A stretch of DNA of 64,000 nt from the NCBI GenBank assembly GCA_030950285.1, contig JAUZRR010000001.1, positions 1 to 64,000 of the forward strand, in the 5' to 3' direction. The DNA comes from Planctomycetota bacterium. GTDB lineage: Bacteria > Planctomycetota > Phycisphaerae > Phycisphaerales > UBA1924. Made by a program: the position numbers and the translations under genes. The notes under the pieces are model-generated. The model was not told the DNA's origin, searched no databases, and saw only the letters and a program-made list of their open reading frames with translations. Positions 18,743 through 29,948 of this stretch are shown piece after piece (position 1 is the stretch's first letter; each line of letters starts with the position of its first letter).

Positions 18743-19192
18743 ATGAAACCGATCCTGCTTGCTGTTGCTGCCGGGCTGTGCTGGGGTGTGGGTGAGCTCT
18801 TTACCAAGAGCGTGCTGCACACCGGCAAGATCGGCCCGATCACGGCGGTCGCGGTGCGTTCGACTGTTGCGCTCCCGGTGCTGTGGCTGGCGTGGTTTGT
18901 CGCGGTCAAGGTCGCCCGCGCCGAGCCGGCCGACTGGTACCGCGCCGACACCGCGACACTGCTGAAGCTGGTGCTCGGGTCGGGTCTGGTTGCGGGGGCG
19001 GCGGCGATGATCTTCTTTTACGCGGCGCTCCACACCGGGGAGATTTCGCGCATCAAACCGGTGGCGTTCGCGCTTGCCCCGGCGGTCGCGAGCGTGCTGG
19101 CGTTTGTGTTTCTGCACGAGCCGCTGACTGCCAAGAAGGCCTTGGGGATTGTCAGCATTCTGGGTGGGGTGGTGCTGCTGACGGGGAGATAG
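18743..19192 (+). CDS. EamA/DMT-family transporter, single EamA domain
   Basis: A 149-residue membrane protein with about five hydrophobic helices forming one EamA domain: it opens LLAVAAGLCWGVGELFTKSVL and ends LHEPLTAKKALGIVSILGGVVLL, the hallmark closing helix with its E-P-LT motif. Full-length drug/metabolite transporters have two EamA units; single-unit versions usually dimerise. The substrate is unknown. It is convergent with fabG; the 134-base gap holds a short hairpin (ACCGGCT...AGCCGGT) without a T run. Confidence 0.8.
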   Translation: MKPILLAVAAGLCWGVGELFTKSVLHTGKIGPITAVAVRSTVALPVLWLAWFVAVKVARAEPADWYRADTATLLKLVLGSGLVAGAAAMIFFYAALHTGEISRIKPVAFALAPAVASVLAFVFLHEPLTAKKALGIVSILGGVVLLTGR

Positions 19193-19326
19193 GCGAGCAC
19201 TGCTCCAAGGGCCTGCTGCGATCGTGGACATCCTCGAACGTCCCGATGCCGCACGCGGAGCGTGACGTCGCGCTGTCCGCACCGGCTGGAAAAGCCGGTC
19301 CTCCGGGTTGGCAGTTCACACCGGGT

Positions 19327-20070
19327 TCAAACCATCGTCATGCCGCCGTCGACGGCGATGGTCTGGCCGGTGAGGAAGCCCGCCTCGTCGCTCGTCACAT
19401 ACGCCACGGCCGCGGCGATGTCTTCGGGCTCGCCGAGTCGTTTGATTGCCATCGCGTCCTTGACCTTGTTGGTGACGTCCTCGGGCAGGTTCGAGGTCAT
19501 GTCGGTGACGATAAACCCGGGGGCGACGACATTGCACGTGACGCCCTTGCTGCCGAGTTCGCGGGCGATGGTTTTGCTCAGCCCGAGCAGCCCGCTCTTG
19601 GCCGCGGCGTAGTTGGCCTGCCCGGCGTTGCCGACCAGGCCGCTGGTCGAGGCGATATTGACAATACGGCCGAACTTCTTTTTCATCATCGCCCGCGCGG
19701 CGGCACGGATCGCAACAAAGGCGCTGGTGAGGTTGACACTGATCACCTCGTCCCATTCCTCGTCGCTCATGCGTAGAGATAAGTTATCGCGGGTGATTCC
19801 CGCGTTGTTGACGAGGATGTCGAGGCGGCCGTGGTCTTTGATGATGCTCTCGATGGCGGCTGCCCATGCGGCGCGATCGCCGACGTCTGCGGCCAGCGCG
19901 ATCGCTGCGCCCCCGGCTGCTTCGATCTCGGCTCTGACCGCTTCGAGCGGCCCGGCGGAGCGCGAGACCAGCACCACGTGCCTGCCGTCGGCTGCGAGGC
20001 GCAGGGCGATGGCTCTGCCGATGCCTCGGCTTGCTCCGGTGACTACTGCGATTCGTGTTTGGTCAGCCAT
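19327..20070 (-). CDS. fabG: 3-oxoacyl-ACP reductase FabG
   Basis: A 247-residue short-chain dehydrogenase reducing 3-oxoacyl-ACP with NADPH. Motifs: TGASRGIG cofactor loop near residue 13, NNAG near 90, catalytic Ser in ASTSGLVGN and YAAAK near 155-159, APGFIVTDMT and the closing TGQTIAVDGGM. ATG 20070 was chosen because GGAAGGGG lies at proper distance and the family begins here. It is the third gene of a minus-strand operon fabD, lipoprotein, fabG, with 111 bases before it containing a family B palindrome. Confidence 0.93.
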   Translation of the reverse strand: MADQTRIAVVTGASRGIGRAIALRLAADGRHVVLVSRSAGPLEAVRAEIEAAGGAAIALAADVGDRAAWAAAIESIIKDHGRLDILVNNAGITRDNLSLRMSDEEWDEVISVNLTSAFVAIRAAARAMMKKKFGRIVNIASTSGLVGNAGQANYAAAKSGLLGLSKTIARELGSKGVTCNVVAPGFIVTDMTSNLPEDVTNKVKDAMAIKRLGEPEDIAAAVAYVTSDEAGFLTGQTIAVDGGMTMV

Positions 20071-20139
20071 GCCGTGCCCCTTCCTGAATCTGGAACCCAG
20101 AAGCACCCGCCGCGAGGGTTGCGTTTCCCCGGCAACAAC

Positions 20140-20163
20140 GAGCCCCGAGCGCGAGCTCGGGCC
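20140..20163 (+). repeat. Dispersed palindromic repeat, family B
   Basis: ACGAGCCCCGAGCGCGAGCT CGGG, an almost perfect palindrome between fabG and the lipoprotein gene; similar to 13744-13768 and 59244-59267. Confidence 0.6.
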
Positions 20164-20181
20164 ATGATCTTCCTCGCTGTT

Positions 20182-21069
20182 TCAGCCGCCCGGGCGCCGG
20201 CTCGGGATGTCTCCGCTGTGGTCGTTGTCGTCGTTGTCGTCGGCCGCCGGCGCGGCGGGATCACCGCCGAGTGATTCGATCATGTCCCGCAACGTCTGCA
20301 ACTGCTCGGGCGGCATCACGCCCTCGAGCTGATCGAGAAACTCGAGCAACTTGGCGGGGTCGGGGTTGTTCGGGTCGATCCCGAGCTGTTGCAGCTGCGC
20401 GAGGATCTCGGGGGAGAGCCCGCTGCCAAACCCGGCAGCAGGCCCGGAACTCACCAGCATCGAGGAAGACACCCCGTCCCAGGCGGTCGCGCGGGCACGG
20501 ACCTCATCGGACGCCGGCTTTGCGGAGAAGACCCAGTCGTCGAACACCTTGCGCCCGGCCCAGAGCATGACGTACGCGCCGTCCTGGTCTTGCACCGCGA
20601 GCCCGATCTCGGCGGCTTCGGGGGCGGGGTCGAGCCTGGCCCCGGTGTTGATCGAAACAACCCGGACCGCTTCGAGCTTGCCGGTCGCGTCGTACCACTG
20701 GCCGCTGGCGATGAGGCGGTCGAGGGAGCCGTGGTCGGTGCGGTCGAGCATGGTGCGGAGCGTTTCGTCGTCGCCCCGCGCGATCGCGTCGGCGAGCTTG
20801 ATCGCGGCCTGGGCAAGGTCGCGGCTCACCGGCGCGGCGTCCTCAGCGAACTCGACCCGGGCGTCCACGTCCATCGACTGGAGCACGCTGCCGGCGTCGA
20901 GAGGCTTGGGCTGCTCGATTCTCGGCGGCGGCGGCGGCGGCGGAGGCGGGGGGGGCTCTTCCTTCTTGCAGGACGCAAGCCCGAGCACGGCCACAGTTGT
21001 CACGGCACAGAGCACGCGGGGGATGACCCGCGAGCCGCGTTGCCTATTCGAGCGAGGTTGGATCGTCAT
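20182..21069 (-). CDS. Proline-tract lipoprotein encoded between fabD and fabG
   Basis: A 295-residue lipoprotein. The signal peptide ends in lipobox LGLASC near residue 34, followed by KKEEP and an uninterrupted run of 11 prolines encoded by (CCG)n-rich DNA at about 20930-20957. The rest is mostly helical, with TMLDRTDHGSLDRLIASGQW and a beta region; the tail is Asp/Asn-rich (DDNDDNDHSGD). No family recognised. It starts 26 bases inside fabD (ATG 21069, AAAGGTGAAGAG upstream), so it is translationally coupled to fabD and fabG, an unexpected partner for cytoplasmic lipid enzymes. Confidence 0.75.
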   Translation of the reverse strand: MTIQPRSNRQRGSRVIPRVLCAVTTVAVLGLASCKKEEPPPPPPPPPPPRIEQPKPLDAGSVLQSMDVDARVEFAEDAAPVSRDLAQAAIKLADAIARGDDETLRTMLDRTDHGSLDRLIASGQWYDATGKLEAVRVVSINTGARLDPAPEAAEIGLAVQDQDGAYVMLWAGRKVFDDWVFSAKPASDEVRARATAWDGVSSSMLVSSGPAAGFGSGLSPEILAQLQQLGIDPNNPDPAKLLEFLDQLEGVMPPEQLQTLRDMIESLGGDPAAPAADDNDDNDHSGDIPSRRPGG

Positions 21070-22042
21070 AACTCTTCACCTTTGTCCTGCGGTCTATCCG
21101 TCGCATCAGCCCGCCGAGCGTCTTGCCCGGGGACAGCTCTCCAAACTCTGACCCGCCGGCGGTCTGCGGATGCCCGATGAGCCATTGGCAACACGCGGCC
21201 CACCGCACGGGGTTGGTCAGCTGCTCGACCAAACGTTGGCGGATCGAGTCGGCCATGCTACCACGCTCGCCGGGGGTGTGGGGCTCGCCGGTCACGTTCG
21301 ACATCACCACGCACCCTGGCTCCTGGATTGTTGTCGCGGCCAACGCGTCCCCCAGCCGCTCGGCGGCGGGCGCCATGATCGGGGAATGGAAGGCCCCGGC
21401 GACCGGCAACGCCTTGGCCCGGAGCCCCATTTCCTCGGCGACGCCCACCGCCCGCTCGCAGGCCGCGATCGAGCCGCTGACGACGACCTGCCCGGGGGCG
21501 TTGAAGTTGGCACAGACCAGGACGCCGTCCTCCCCCCCACTGCCACGGGCGTTCTCGCAGACCTCGGCAGCCTGTGATTCGTCCGCGCCGATCAACGCGA
21601 CCATGCCGCTGGGGGTGGCGGTCGCGGCGTCCTGCATGGCCCGGCCTCGGAGCGCGACGAGCCGGAGCCCGTCCTCGAACCCGATCGCCCCGGCGACGTG
21701 GAGGGCGGTGTATTCGCCGAGCGAGAGGCCGGCGGTCGCGGCGAGCGACACCGCATCGGCTCCCAGCCTCGCTCTGACGCCCGCCAGGCACGCGACCGAC
21801 GCGGTGTAGATCGCTGGCTGGGAGACGTCGGTGCGGTTCAGCACGTCCGCGGGGCCGCCGAAGCAGACCTCGGAGAGCGCGGGCAATCCTGCTGTCGCGT
21901 CGTCGGCCGCCCACAGCTCGGCCATCAGCCGGTCCGCTTCGGCAAAGACCGCGCGAGCCTCGGGCGAGGCGTCGAACCAGAGCTTGCCCATCCCCACCGC
22001 CTGAGCGCCCTGCCCGGGACACAAAATGATCGTCGAGTTCAT
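21044..22042 (-). CDS. fabD: Malonyl-CoA:ACP transacylase FabD
   Basis: A 332-residue enzyme loading malonyl groups onto ACP. CPGQGAQAVGMGK opens the protein, the nucleophile Ser is in GLSLGEYTAL near residue 108, Arg in ALRGRAMQDA, and the catalytic His in AFHSPIM near 218. It begins a minus-strand operon with a lipoprotein and fabG; its end overlaps the lipoprotein start by 26 bases. Confidence 0.94.
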   Translation of the reverse strand: MNSTIILCPGQGAQAVGMGKLWFDASPEARAVFAEADRLMAELWAADDATAGLPALSEVCFGGPADVLNRTDVSQPAIYTASVACLAGVRARLGADAVSLAATAGLSLGEYTALHVAGAIGFEDGLRLVALRGRAMQDAATATPSGMVALIGADESQAAEVCENARGSGGEDGVLVCANFNAPGQVVVSGSIAACERAVGVAEEMGLRAKALPVAGAFHSPIMAPAAERLGDALAATTIQEPGCVVMSNVTGEPHTPGERGSMADSIRQRLVEQLTNPVRWAACCQWLIGHPQTAGGSEFGELSPGKTLGGLMRRIDRRTKVKSYDDPTSLE

Positions 22043-22285
22043 GGGCGATCGTAGGGGTGATTCTGCACCTTCAGGGCCTTTCCGGTGTTCGCTCGGCCAA
22101 CATCCTCATGGTAAAAACCCGGGGACATTCACCCGATTTTCGGCCCTTCCTTTGAGCATGGGCGGTCTATTCGCCACATTGCAATTCGCCGCGAAGCCCT
22201 CTCATGCCGCTGCTGCTCTCGCCCGATACTGGATATGAGTATCCCATTTTACTCTGATGCGATCCGATCGTAGGGAGGCGATCCC

Positions 22286-22843
22286 GTGGCACCACCCACC
22301 ATCCGGCCGACCGGCCATGAACGCACATTCGGCAAAGACGAGATCATCGTCAGCAAGACCGATCTCAAAGGCCGGATCACCTACGCCAACGACGTGTTCC
22401 TTCGGGTTGCGCAGTACACCGAAGCCGAGGTACTCGGCAAGCCGCACAACATCATCCGCCACCCCGCGATGCCGCGCTGTGTGTTCCAGCTCCTCTGGGA
22501 CACTCTTGCAGCAGGCGAGGAGATCTTCGCGTACGTCATCAATCTGACCAAGCACGGCGACCACTACTGGGTGTTCGCGCACGTCACCCCCAGCTACGAC
22601 GAAGCCGGGACGAAGATCGGGTACCACTCGAACCGCCGGGTGCCCGACCGCCACGCGCTCAGCAAAGTCAAAGCCCTCTACGACTCGCTCTTGCAGATCG
22701 AGAAACCCTTCCGCACACCCAGGGAAGCGATCGCTGCGTCGTATCCTGCGGTGGTTGACCTGCTCAAGTCGCAGAACACAACATACGACGAGTTCGTCTT
22801 TTCGCTCGCCGGCGAAGACGCAGCAGCGGAGGCGATGTCGTGA
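22286..22843 (+). CDS. PAS-domain sensor protein (Aer-type PAS)
   Basis: A 185-residue soluble protein with one PAS domain of the Aer type at residues about 18-120: [60 protein letters not shown]. In Aer-like proteins this domain binds FAD or heme and senses redox or oxygen; ligand here is unknown. Residues 120-185 are helical. Start is GTG 22286 with AGGGAGG at 22272-22278. The gene overlaps the following chemotaxis-receptor gene by four bases (GTGA), so sensor and output module, normally one polypeptide, are split here. Confidence 0.85.
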   Translation: MAPPTIRPTGHERTFGKDEIIVSKTDLKGRITYANDVFLRVAQYTEAEVLGKPHNIIRHPAMPRCVFQLLWDTLAAGEEIFAYVINLTKHGDHYWVFAHVTPSYDEAGTKIGYHSNRRVPDRHALSKVKALYDSLLQIEKPFRTPREAIAASYPAVVDLLKSQNTTYDEFVFSLAGEDAAAEAMS

Positions 22844-23550
22844 CCACGATGCAACACCAGACCACGCAGCATGACCTCTCCAGCACCCAGCTCTCGCCCG
22901 AACTCGCCGTACTGATCGCCGAGGCAACCCGCGTCTGTAGCGAAGCGTCACGGGGCAACCTCGAAGCCCGCATCCTGCACATCGAACCCGAGAGCGAGAT
23001 CGCCGAGCTGCTCAACTCGATCAACCGATTGCTTGATATGACCGACGCCTTTGTCCGCGAGGCAACCGCTTCGCTCGAGTACGCGAGCAAAGGACGGTTC
23101 TTCCGCCGGGTGCTGCTCAACGGCATGCTCGGGTCGTTCCGCAAGGCGGCGAGATCAATCAACGGCGCCACCCGACAGATGGACACCAAGACCAGAGATC
23201 TGGCGGCTGCCGAGAAACGTCGGCAAGACCTGGCTGAGGATTTCGGCAAGACCCTCGACGTGGTCACCGGCCTGGCCGAGGCTTCGCAACGCATCGGCGG
23301 GCTTTCCAAGGTCATCAAGTCGATCGCCGACCAGACCAACCTTCTCGCGCTCAACGCCGCGATCGAGGCGGCCCGTGTCGGCGAGGCGGGGCGGGGCTTT
23401 GCGGTCGTCGCCGACGAGGTCAAACGGCTGAGCAAGCAGGCCGCCGAGGCGACCCAGTCGATCGAAGGTCAGCTCGGATCGATCCAGAGCGCGACCGACG
23501 ACACGGTCAAGTCGATCAACCATGTGCGGTCGATGCTCGCGGAAGACTGA
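22840..23550 (+). CDS. Cytoplasmic methyl-accepting chemotaxis protein signalling module
   Basis: A 236-residue protein without membrane helices. Residues about 60-115 (SIADQ region excluded) contain [28 protein letters not shown], often found between PAS and signalling domains of soluble receptors. The hairpin tip is intact: [21 protein letters not shown] followed by [22 protein letters not shown], the region contacting CheA and CheW. Only about 60 residues follow the tip, so the returning helix is short. It starts at GTG 22840, overlapping the PAS gene stop, and the two products are expected to work as a complex, an aerotaxis-like receptor in two pieces. Confidence 0.87.
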   Translation: MTTMQHQTTQHDLSSTQLSPELAVLIAEATRVCSEASRGNLEARILHIEPESEIAELLNSINRLLDMTDAFVREATASLEYASKGRFFRRVLLNGMLGSFRKAARSINGATRQMDTKTRDLAAAEKRRQDLAEDFGKTLDVVTGLAEASQRIGGLSKVIKSIADQTNLLALNAAIEAARVGEAGRGFAVVADEVKRLSKQAAEATQSIEGQLGSIQSATDDTVKSINHVRSMLAED

Positions 23551-23654
23551 GACGGGCCACGAGCAGTACTCAATCGATTCCACAAATGTCGTGCTCGAAC
23601 CCGATTCAGGCAATGAGCGTGCGTTGTGTTGCACAGTCATGCGATGTCGGTGTT

Positions 23655-23679
23655 GTCCCCTCGCTCGCGCGAGGGGCTC
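23655..23679 (+). repeat. Family A repeat, forward arm of a doublet
   Basis: GTCCCCTCGC TCGC GCGAGGGGCTC, 28 bases before a reverse copy, in the gap between the convergent chemotaxis and atpD genes. Confidence 0.85.
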
Positions 23680-23707
23680 TACTTCTGCTCTGCAGCGCAT
23701 CCCTGTT

Positions 23708-23732
23708 GAGCCCCTTGCGCGAGCAAGGGGAC
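23708..23732 (-). repeat. Family A repeat, reverse arm with compensatory stem change
   Basis: GAGCCCCTTGC GCGA GCAAGGGGAC: one C-G stem pair of the consensus is replaced by T-A on both sides, keeping the 8-bp stem. Confidence 0.85.
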
Positions 23733-23811
23733 AAGCGAGACCTTATCCAGTGCAATGCAACACGGTCGCCCAAGAGACTCTCCCCGGCGCAACCGCAACG
23801 CCATCAAAGAC

Positions 23812-23839
23812 AGAGCCCCGACCAACCGGCCGGGGCTCT
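23812..23839 (-). terminator. Probable terminator of atpD
   Basis: On the minus strand AGAGCCCCG and CGGGGCTCT form a 9-bp stem with a 10-base loop, followed by GTCTTTG; the T run is weak. Confidence 0.6.
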
Positions 23840-23871
23840 GCGAAGTCTGAACATTTCTCTCAGCCGTCGGC

Positions 23872-25416
<1,545 letters not shown>

Positions 25417-25612
25417 TCAGAACAATAGCTCCCCACCCTCCCCGCGGCCAATCCGTTGCCGAAGTCGGGCCGGGATCTGCATCGCGTTGAGAGCCGACCA
25501 TATCCCTATCATGATTCCTCGGCCTCGCGGGTTCCTGATGCTGGTTTTCAGCCCGTCGTGCCGCATGAGCTTACACTCCACCTCAGCACGCACGCCAAAG
25601 GAGCCACACCCC

Positions 25613-26821
25613 ATGAAGATCCACGAATACCAGGCCCGCGACCTTCTCCGTTCCTACGGCGTTCCGGTGCCGCCCGGCGAGGTCATCACCTCGATCGAGC
25701 AGGCCGCCCCGGCCTACAAAGCCTGCGTCGCCGAGGCCGGGCTGGGTGAGGGCGGGCTGGCGGTCATCAAGGCGCAGGTCCACGCCGGCGGGCGGGGCAA
25801 GGCCGGGTTTGTCAAGCTCGTCCGCTCGGCGCAGGAAGCCGAGGATGCGGCCCGGTTTATGCTCTCCAACAAGATGGTCTCCAACCAGACCGGCCCCGAG
25901 GGGCTCGACGTCAAGAAGCTCATCGTGGCGGCGGGCGTCGATATCGCCCACGAGTATTACCTCGCGCTCACGACCGACCGCAAGACCCGCCGCAACGTGC
26001 TGATCGCGTCGGCCGAGGGCGGCGTCGAGATCGAGCAGGTCGCCGAGTCCAACCCCGAAGCGATCATCAAGACCCCGCTGCACCCGCTGACCGGGCTGCA
26101 ACCCCACCAGGCCCGGACCGTCGCGTTCAAGCTCGGGTTCAAGGGCAAGCAGGTCGGGCAGGCGGTCAGGGTGATGACCGGGCTGGCGAAGGCGTTCCTC
26201 GATAAGGACTGCTCGATCGCCGAGATCAACCCGTTGATCCTGACGCCCCCCACTCCCGAGTTCCCCGACGGGCAGGTGCTGGCGATTGATGCCAAGTTCA
26301 ACTTCGACGACAACGCGACGTTCCGGCACAAGGACATCCTCGCCCTCTTTGACCCGGCCGAGGAGAACCCCGCCGAGCTGACGGCCCACAAGTTCGGGCT
26401 CTCCTACATCGCCCTCGACGGCAACATCGGGTGTCTGGTCAACGGCGCCGGGCTGGCGATGGCGACGATGGACACCATCAAGCTCTTCGGCGGCGAGCCG
26501 GCCAACTTCCTCGACGTCGGCGGCAGTGCCAGCGAAGACGCCGTCACCGAGGCGTTCCGCATCATCCTCTCCGACGAGGCGGTCAAGGGCATCATGGTCA
26601 ACATCTTCGGCGGGATCATGGACTGCGCCGTGATCGCCGCGGGCATCGTCAACGCGGCCAAGCAGATCGGGTTTACGGTGCCGCTGGTGGTGCGGCTCGA
26701 GGGGACGAACGTGGAGGCGGGGCGGAAGATTCTCCAGGACGCCGAGGGCGAGCTGCCGACGCTGCAAACCGCGACGGATCTGGGCGATGCGGCGGAGAAG
26801 GTGTGCGGAGCGGTGGGGTAA
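25613..26821 (+). CDS. sucC: Succinyl-CoA synthetase (ADP-forming) subunit beta
   Basis: A 402-residue ATP-grasp subunit of the TCA-cycle enzyme making succinate and ATP or GTP from succinyl-CoA. Family segments: [44 protein letters not shown] near 205, [26 protein letters not shown] and [15 protein letters not shown] at 25598-25604 precedes ATG 25613. The alpha subunit gene sucD, normally adjacent, is not in the window. Confidence 0.94.
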   Translation: MKIHEYQARDLLRSYGVPVPPGEVITSIEQAAPAYKACVAEAGLGEGGLAVIKAQVHAGGRGKAGFVKLVRSAQEAEDAARFMLSNKMVSNQTGPEGLDVKKLIVAAGVDIAHEYYLALTTDRKTRRNVLIASAEGGVEIEQVAESNPEAIIKTPLHPLTGLQPHQARTVAFKLGFKGKQVGQAVRVMTGLAKAFLDKDCSIAEINPLILTPPTPEFPDGQVLAIDAKFNFDDNATFRHKDILALFDPAEENPAELTAHKFGLSYIALDGNIGCLVNGAGLAMATMDTIKLFGGEPANFLDVGGSASEDAVTEAFRIILSDEAVKGIMVNIFGGIMDCAVIAAGIVNAAKQIGFTVPLVVRLEGTNVEAGRKILQDAEGELPTLQTATDLGDAAEKVCGAVG

Positions 26822-27133
26822 GCCAGTTACTCCCCATGCCACCCCATGCCACACCGTCCACCGTGCCACCGAGGTGCGGCGGCTTTGAGACACGCCTCGG
26901 TGCCCTGTGCCGTACCGGTGTCAATCAGCACCGAGATCTCAAAGCCGATCTCGGTGGCACGGCAGGAGTTCTCGGTGCCACCCCGCCTCGAACGGGTGAC
27001 CCGCTGGGTCACCGCCAAAGTCGCACTCTACAACGCAAGAGTCTTGCTCAGAATCAGAGCTTCGTGAGATATCGTCCACGGGGTTGGGGGTGGGGGGTTG
27101 GGGGTTGGGGGTTGGGGGTTGGGGGTTGAGGGC
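26822..27133. other. sucC-ppc convergent intergenic region with nested inverted repeats
   Basis: About 310 bases without a gene. CACCGAGG/CCTCGGTG and GGTGGCAC/GTGCCACC inverted pairs occur between 26870 and 26985 and may act as transcription stops; the G-rich tandem repeat at 27081-27128 adjoins the ppc stop codon. Confidence 0.6.
27081..27128 (+). repeat. Telomere-like (GGGGGTT)n tandem repeat
   Basis: About seven tandem units of GGGGGTT with one imperfect unit at the start. At least seven runs of five or more G make G-quadruplex formation likely. It ends about 6 bases before the ppc stop codon. Confidence 0.85.
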
Positions 27134-29881
27134 TCAGCCGGTGCTCTGCATCGCGGCGGCCAGGGCGTTGATGCTCAGGAGCATGAGCTGTTGCAGGCGC
27201 TCGCGTTCGGGGGCGGACTCGGCCCCGGGCCCGGCCTCGCGGCAACGGTGCATGAGCTCGATCTGCAGCGCGTTGATGAGGTCGGTGTCGGGGTTGCGCT
27301 CGTGGATAGATCGCTGAATGACCGGGTTGTTGTCGAGCAGCTCGGCCTGCCCGGTGACCGCGAGCACCGCGGCCCGGGCGCGGGCGAACTCGGCGACGAC
27401 CAAGTCGAGCGCCTCTGAGCCCGGGCGGCTGTAGGCGCGGGCGACAGGCAGCCGGGCGCGGGCCATCTCCTGCTGGGCGTTGTCGATGAACGTACGGAAC
27501 ATTGCGCCCTCGCGGTAGGCGTCGCGGCAGAGCGCAAGCCGGGCGGGGTCGGCCAGCACGAGCGATGCAAACGCGGTGCCCAGCCCGAACCACCCGGGGA
27601 TGTTGGCCCGCATCTGCGTCCACGAAAAGACCCACGGGATCGCGCGGATGGTCTCGAAGGTCAGCGTGGTCCCCGGGCGGGAGACCGGCCGCGACGCGAT
27701 CGGCAGCTTGCCGATGTGCAGCACCGGCGAAGAGTCAAGAAACCAAGGCCAGAAGTCGGGCCGATCAACAAGCTCGCGGTAGTGCTGCATGGACGAATCG
27801 CTGAGAGTGTCCATGAGTGTGTCGAGCTGGGCCTCGGTGTCGGTGTGGGGGGCGGTGTGGGGGGCAGTGCTGGTGCCCGGTTCGGTGGCGCTGGCGGCGG
27901 CCAGGAGTGTGGCGTTGACGATCTGCTCGAGGTGCCGACGAGCGAGATCGGGCAGCGTGTAGCGAAAGGTGATGACCTCGCCCTGCTCGGTAAACCGGAT
28001 GCGGCCCGAGCGGCTCTCGCGCGGAGCGGAGAGGATCGCGCGGTGGGCCCGCCCGCCGCCCCGAGCGACGGTGCCCCCCCGGCCGTGGAAGAAGCGGAGG
28101 GTGACACCCGCCTCGGTACACGCGCGGGCAAGGTCGGCCTGCGCGCGGTGCAGCCGCCAGTTGGCCATCCAGTAGCCGCCGTCCTTGTTGCTGTCGGAAT
28201 AGCCGAGCATGATCTCCTGGAACATGCCTCGGGCGCGGAGGTGCTCGCGGTAGATCGGGTCGCCGAAGAGGTCGCGCACAAGCCGCCCTGACCCGGCAAG
28301 ATCGCAGACAGTCTCAAAGAGCGGCGAGATGTCAAGATCGCTCTCGACGCGCACGCCGGCGTCGGTGCGCACGCGGCGCCAGAGCCCGACCTCACGCATC
28401 AGGACGAGCACCTCGAGCAGGTCCGAGCGGTCGCTGGTCATGCTGATGACATACGACCCGATCGCACCCGGCCGCGCGGCGATGGTCTCGGCGAGCAACT
28501 CGAAGACCTCGAGCAGCTCGCGCGTCGCCTCGGAAAGCGCAGCCCGGCGGGAGAGCAACGGGCGATCAAGCGCGAGCTCGGCGTGGAGCAACCCGAGGCG
28601 GGCCGGCTCGTCGAGGCTCGCGTAGTCGGCGGTAACCCCGGCGGCATCGAGCATCTCGGCGACGGCCGCCTCGTGGACGCGGCTGTGCTGGCGGACGTCG
28701 ATCGCCGCCAGGTGCAGCCCGAACGCCCGCGAACGAACAAGCAGGTCGGCGATGCGGCCGTGCGCAGCGGTTTCGTGCAGGCCGGCGTGTTCGAGGGCTC
28801 GGCGGAGCAGATCCAGGTCGGCATGGAGCTGGTTGGCGGTGTAGGCGCGATCGTGCCTCAGACGCTCGCGCATGTGCAGCAGCTTGACGCGGAAGGGCTC
28901 GTGCTCGAGGTGACGCAGGCTCTCGGGATCGACGGGTGAGTCGATGGCCTCTTGGGCAAGGTTGCCGGCCAGTTCGGGCAGGATCGGGACGCGGCGGGCC
29001 GAGATGCTCAGGTCGCGGCGGAGAAGTTCGAGCTCGTCGGCCCAGAGCGCACGAGCGGTGTCGTGGAGCATGTCGAGCGTCTGACGGGTGAGGGCCGCGG
29101 TGACGTTGGGGTTGCCGTCGCGGTCGCCCCCGATCCACGAGCGGTAGCGGATGGGGGTGATGGGGGTGATGGGGGTGATGGGTTCGGCGGGCGCGGCGGG
29201 TGGTGGGCCGAACGCTTCGCGCATCGCGTCGTCGATATCGCGCGCGATCGCGGGGACCGCATCCCAGATGATGGTCGAGAGAGCGTGCAGCCCGTTGCGG
29301 ACCTCATCGAGCACGTCGAGGCGTTGGCTGCGGACCTCGTCGGTCGCCAGCAGCAGCGAAAGGAGTTGCCGCACGCGGCTCTCGTTTCGGCTTGCCTCGG
29401 CCGGGGTGATGCCGTGGACCCGGCGGCCGGTCAGACACGCCGCGATCTGGTGCTGCTTGGTGAGCACCGCGCGGCGGCGGGTCTCGGTGGGGTGGGCCGT
29501 CAGCGTCGGCTGAATATCAAGCCCGGCCAGCAGCGACCGTACCTCGTCGCGGGACCTGCCCTGCGCCGCGAGCGCCAGCACCGCCTCGCGGATCGACTCG
29601 GGGCGCGGCGCAGCACTGTCGCACTCGCGGCGACGGTTGACCCGCGCGATATGCACCTGCTCGGCCTTGTTCCGCAGGTGGAAGCGGATGGCGAGACGCT
29701 TGAGGATGTGGTGAACCTCGTCGGCGGGCAGGTCGCGGAGGGGGCGGCTGTCCGCTGCGGTCTCGCCTTCGAGCATGTGGGCGGCCGCGTCGCAGAGCGT
29801 CTCGAACGATCGGCTCGGGGGGCTGACCTCATCGAGAAGCCCGTGCAGCCAGGCGATGTCTTCGTGGAGGGGGTGTGGCAT
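27134..29881 (-). CDS. ppc: Phosphoenolpyruvate carboxylase
   Basis: A 915-residue enzyme adding bicarbonate to phosphoenolpyruvate to give oxaloacetate. Catalytic segments are present: TAHPTETRRR with the essential His near residue 137, the SWIGGDRDGNPNV block, GYSDSNKDGGY, and the glycine loop FHGRGGTVARGGG. Between residues about 230-245 a triple Ile-Thr-Pro repeat (ITPITPITPI) is encoded by an in-frame ATGGGGGTG tandem at 29150-29181. ATG 29881 begins MPHPLHED; ATG 29890 is an alternative. It is divergent from the YpdA-like gene with only 67 bases between starts. Confidence 0.94.
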   Translation of the reverse strand: MPHPLHEDIAWLHGLLDEVSPPSRSFETLCDAAAHMLEGETAADSRPLRDLPADEVHHILKRLAIRFHLRNKAEQVHIARVNRRRECDSAAPRPESIREAVLALAAQGRSRDEVRSLLAGLDIQPTLTAHPTETRRRAVLTKQHQIAACLTGRRVHGITPAEASRNESRVRQLLSLLLATDEVRSQRLDVLDEVRNGLHALSTIIWDAVPAIARDIDDAMREAFGPPPAAPAEPITPITPITPIRYRSWIGGDRDGNPNVTAALTRQTLDMLHDTARALWADELELLRRDLSISARRVPILPELAGNLAQEAIDSPVDPESLRHLEHEPFRVKLLHMRERLRHDRAYTANQLHADLDLLRRALEHAGLHETAAHGRIADLLVRSRAFGLHLAAIDVRQHSRVHEAAVAEMLDAAGVTADYASLDEPARLGLLHAELALDRPLLSRRAALSEATRELLEVFELLAETIAARPGAIGSYVISMTSDRSDLLEVLVLMREVGLWRRVRTDAGVRVESDLDISPLFETVCDLAGSGRLVRDLFGDPIYREHLRARGMFQEIMLGYSDSNKDGGYWMANWRLHRAQADLARACTEAGVTLRFFHGRGGTVARGGGRAHRAILSAPRESRSGRIRFTEQGEVITFRYTLPDLARRHLEQIVNATLLAAASATEPGTSTAPHTAPHTDTEAQLDTLMDTLSDSSMQHYRELVDRPDFWPWFLDSSPVLHIGKLPIASRPVSRPGTTLTFETIRAIPWVFSWTQMRANIPGWFGLGTAFASLVLADPARLALCRDAYREGAMFRTFIDNAQQEMARARLPVARAYSRPGSEALDLVVAEFARARAAVLAVTGQAELLDNNPVIQRSIHERNPDTDLINALQIELMHRCREAGPGAESAPERERLQQLMLLSINALAAAMQSTG

Positions 29882-29948
29882 GGGACCCAAGCGTATGGAG
29901 GCTGGGCCGAGGGCCGGGGGCGAGGAGAGTCGAGGCGTAGGATGCTGC

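Noticed and set aside
19193-19326. Terminator between the EamA and fabG genes
   Set aside because: The ACCGGCT/AGCCGGT hairpin has no T run on either strand.
23655-23732. Transposon ends or IS terminal inverted repeats
   Set aside because: The arms are only 17-28 bases apart, carry no transposase and show no target duplication that I could identify.
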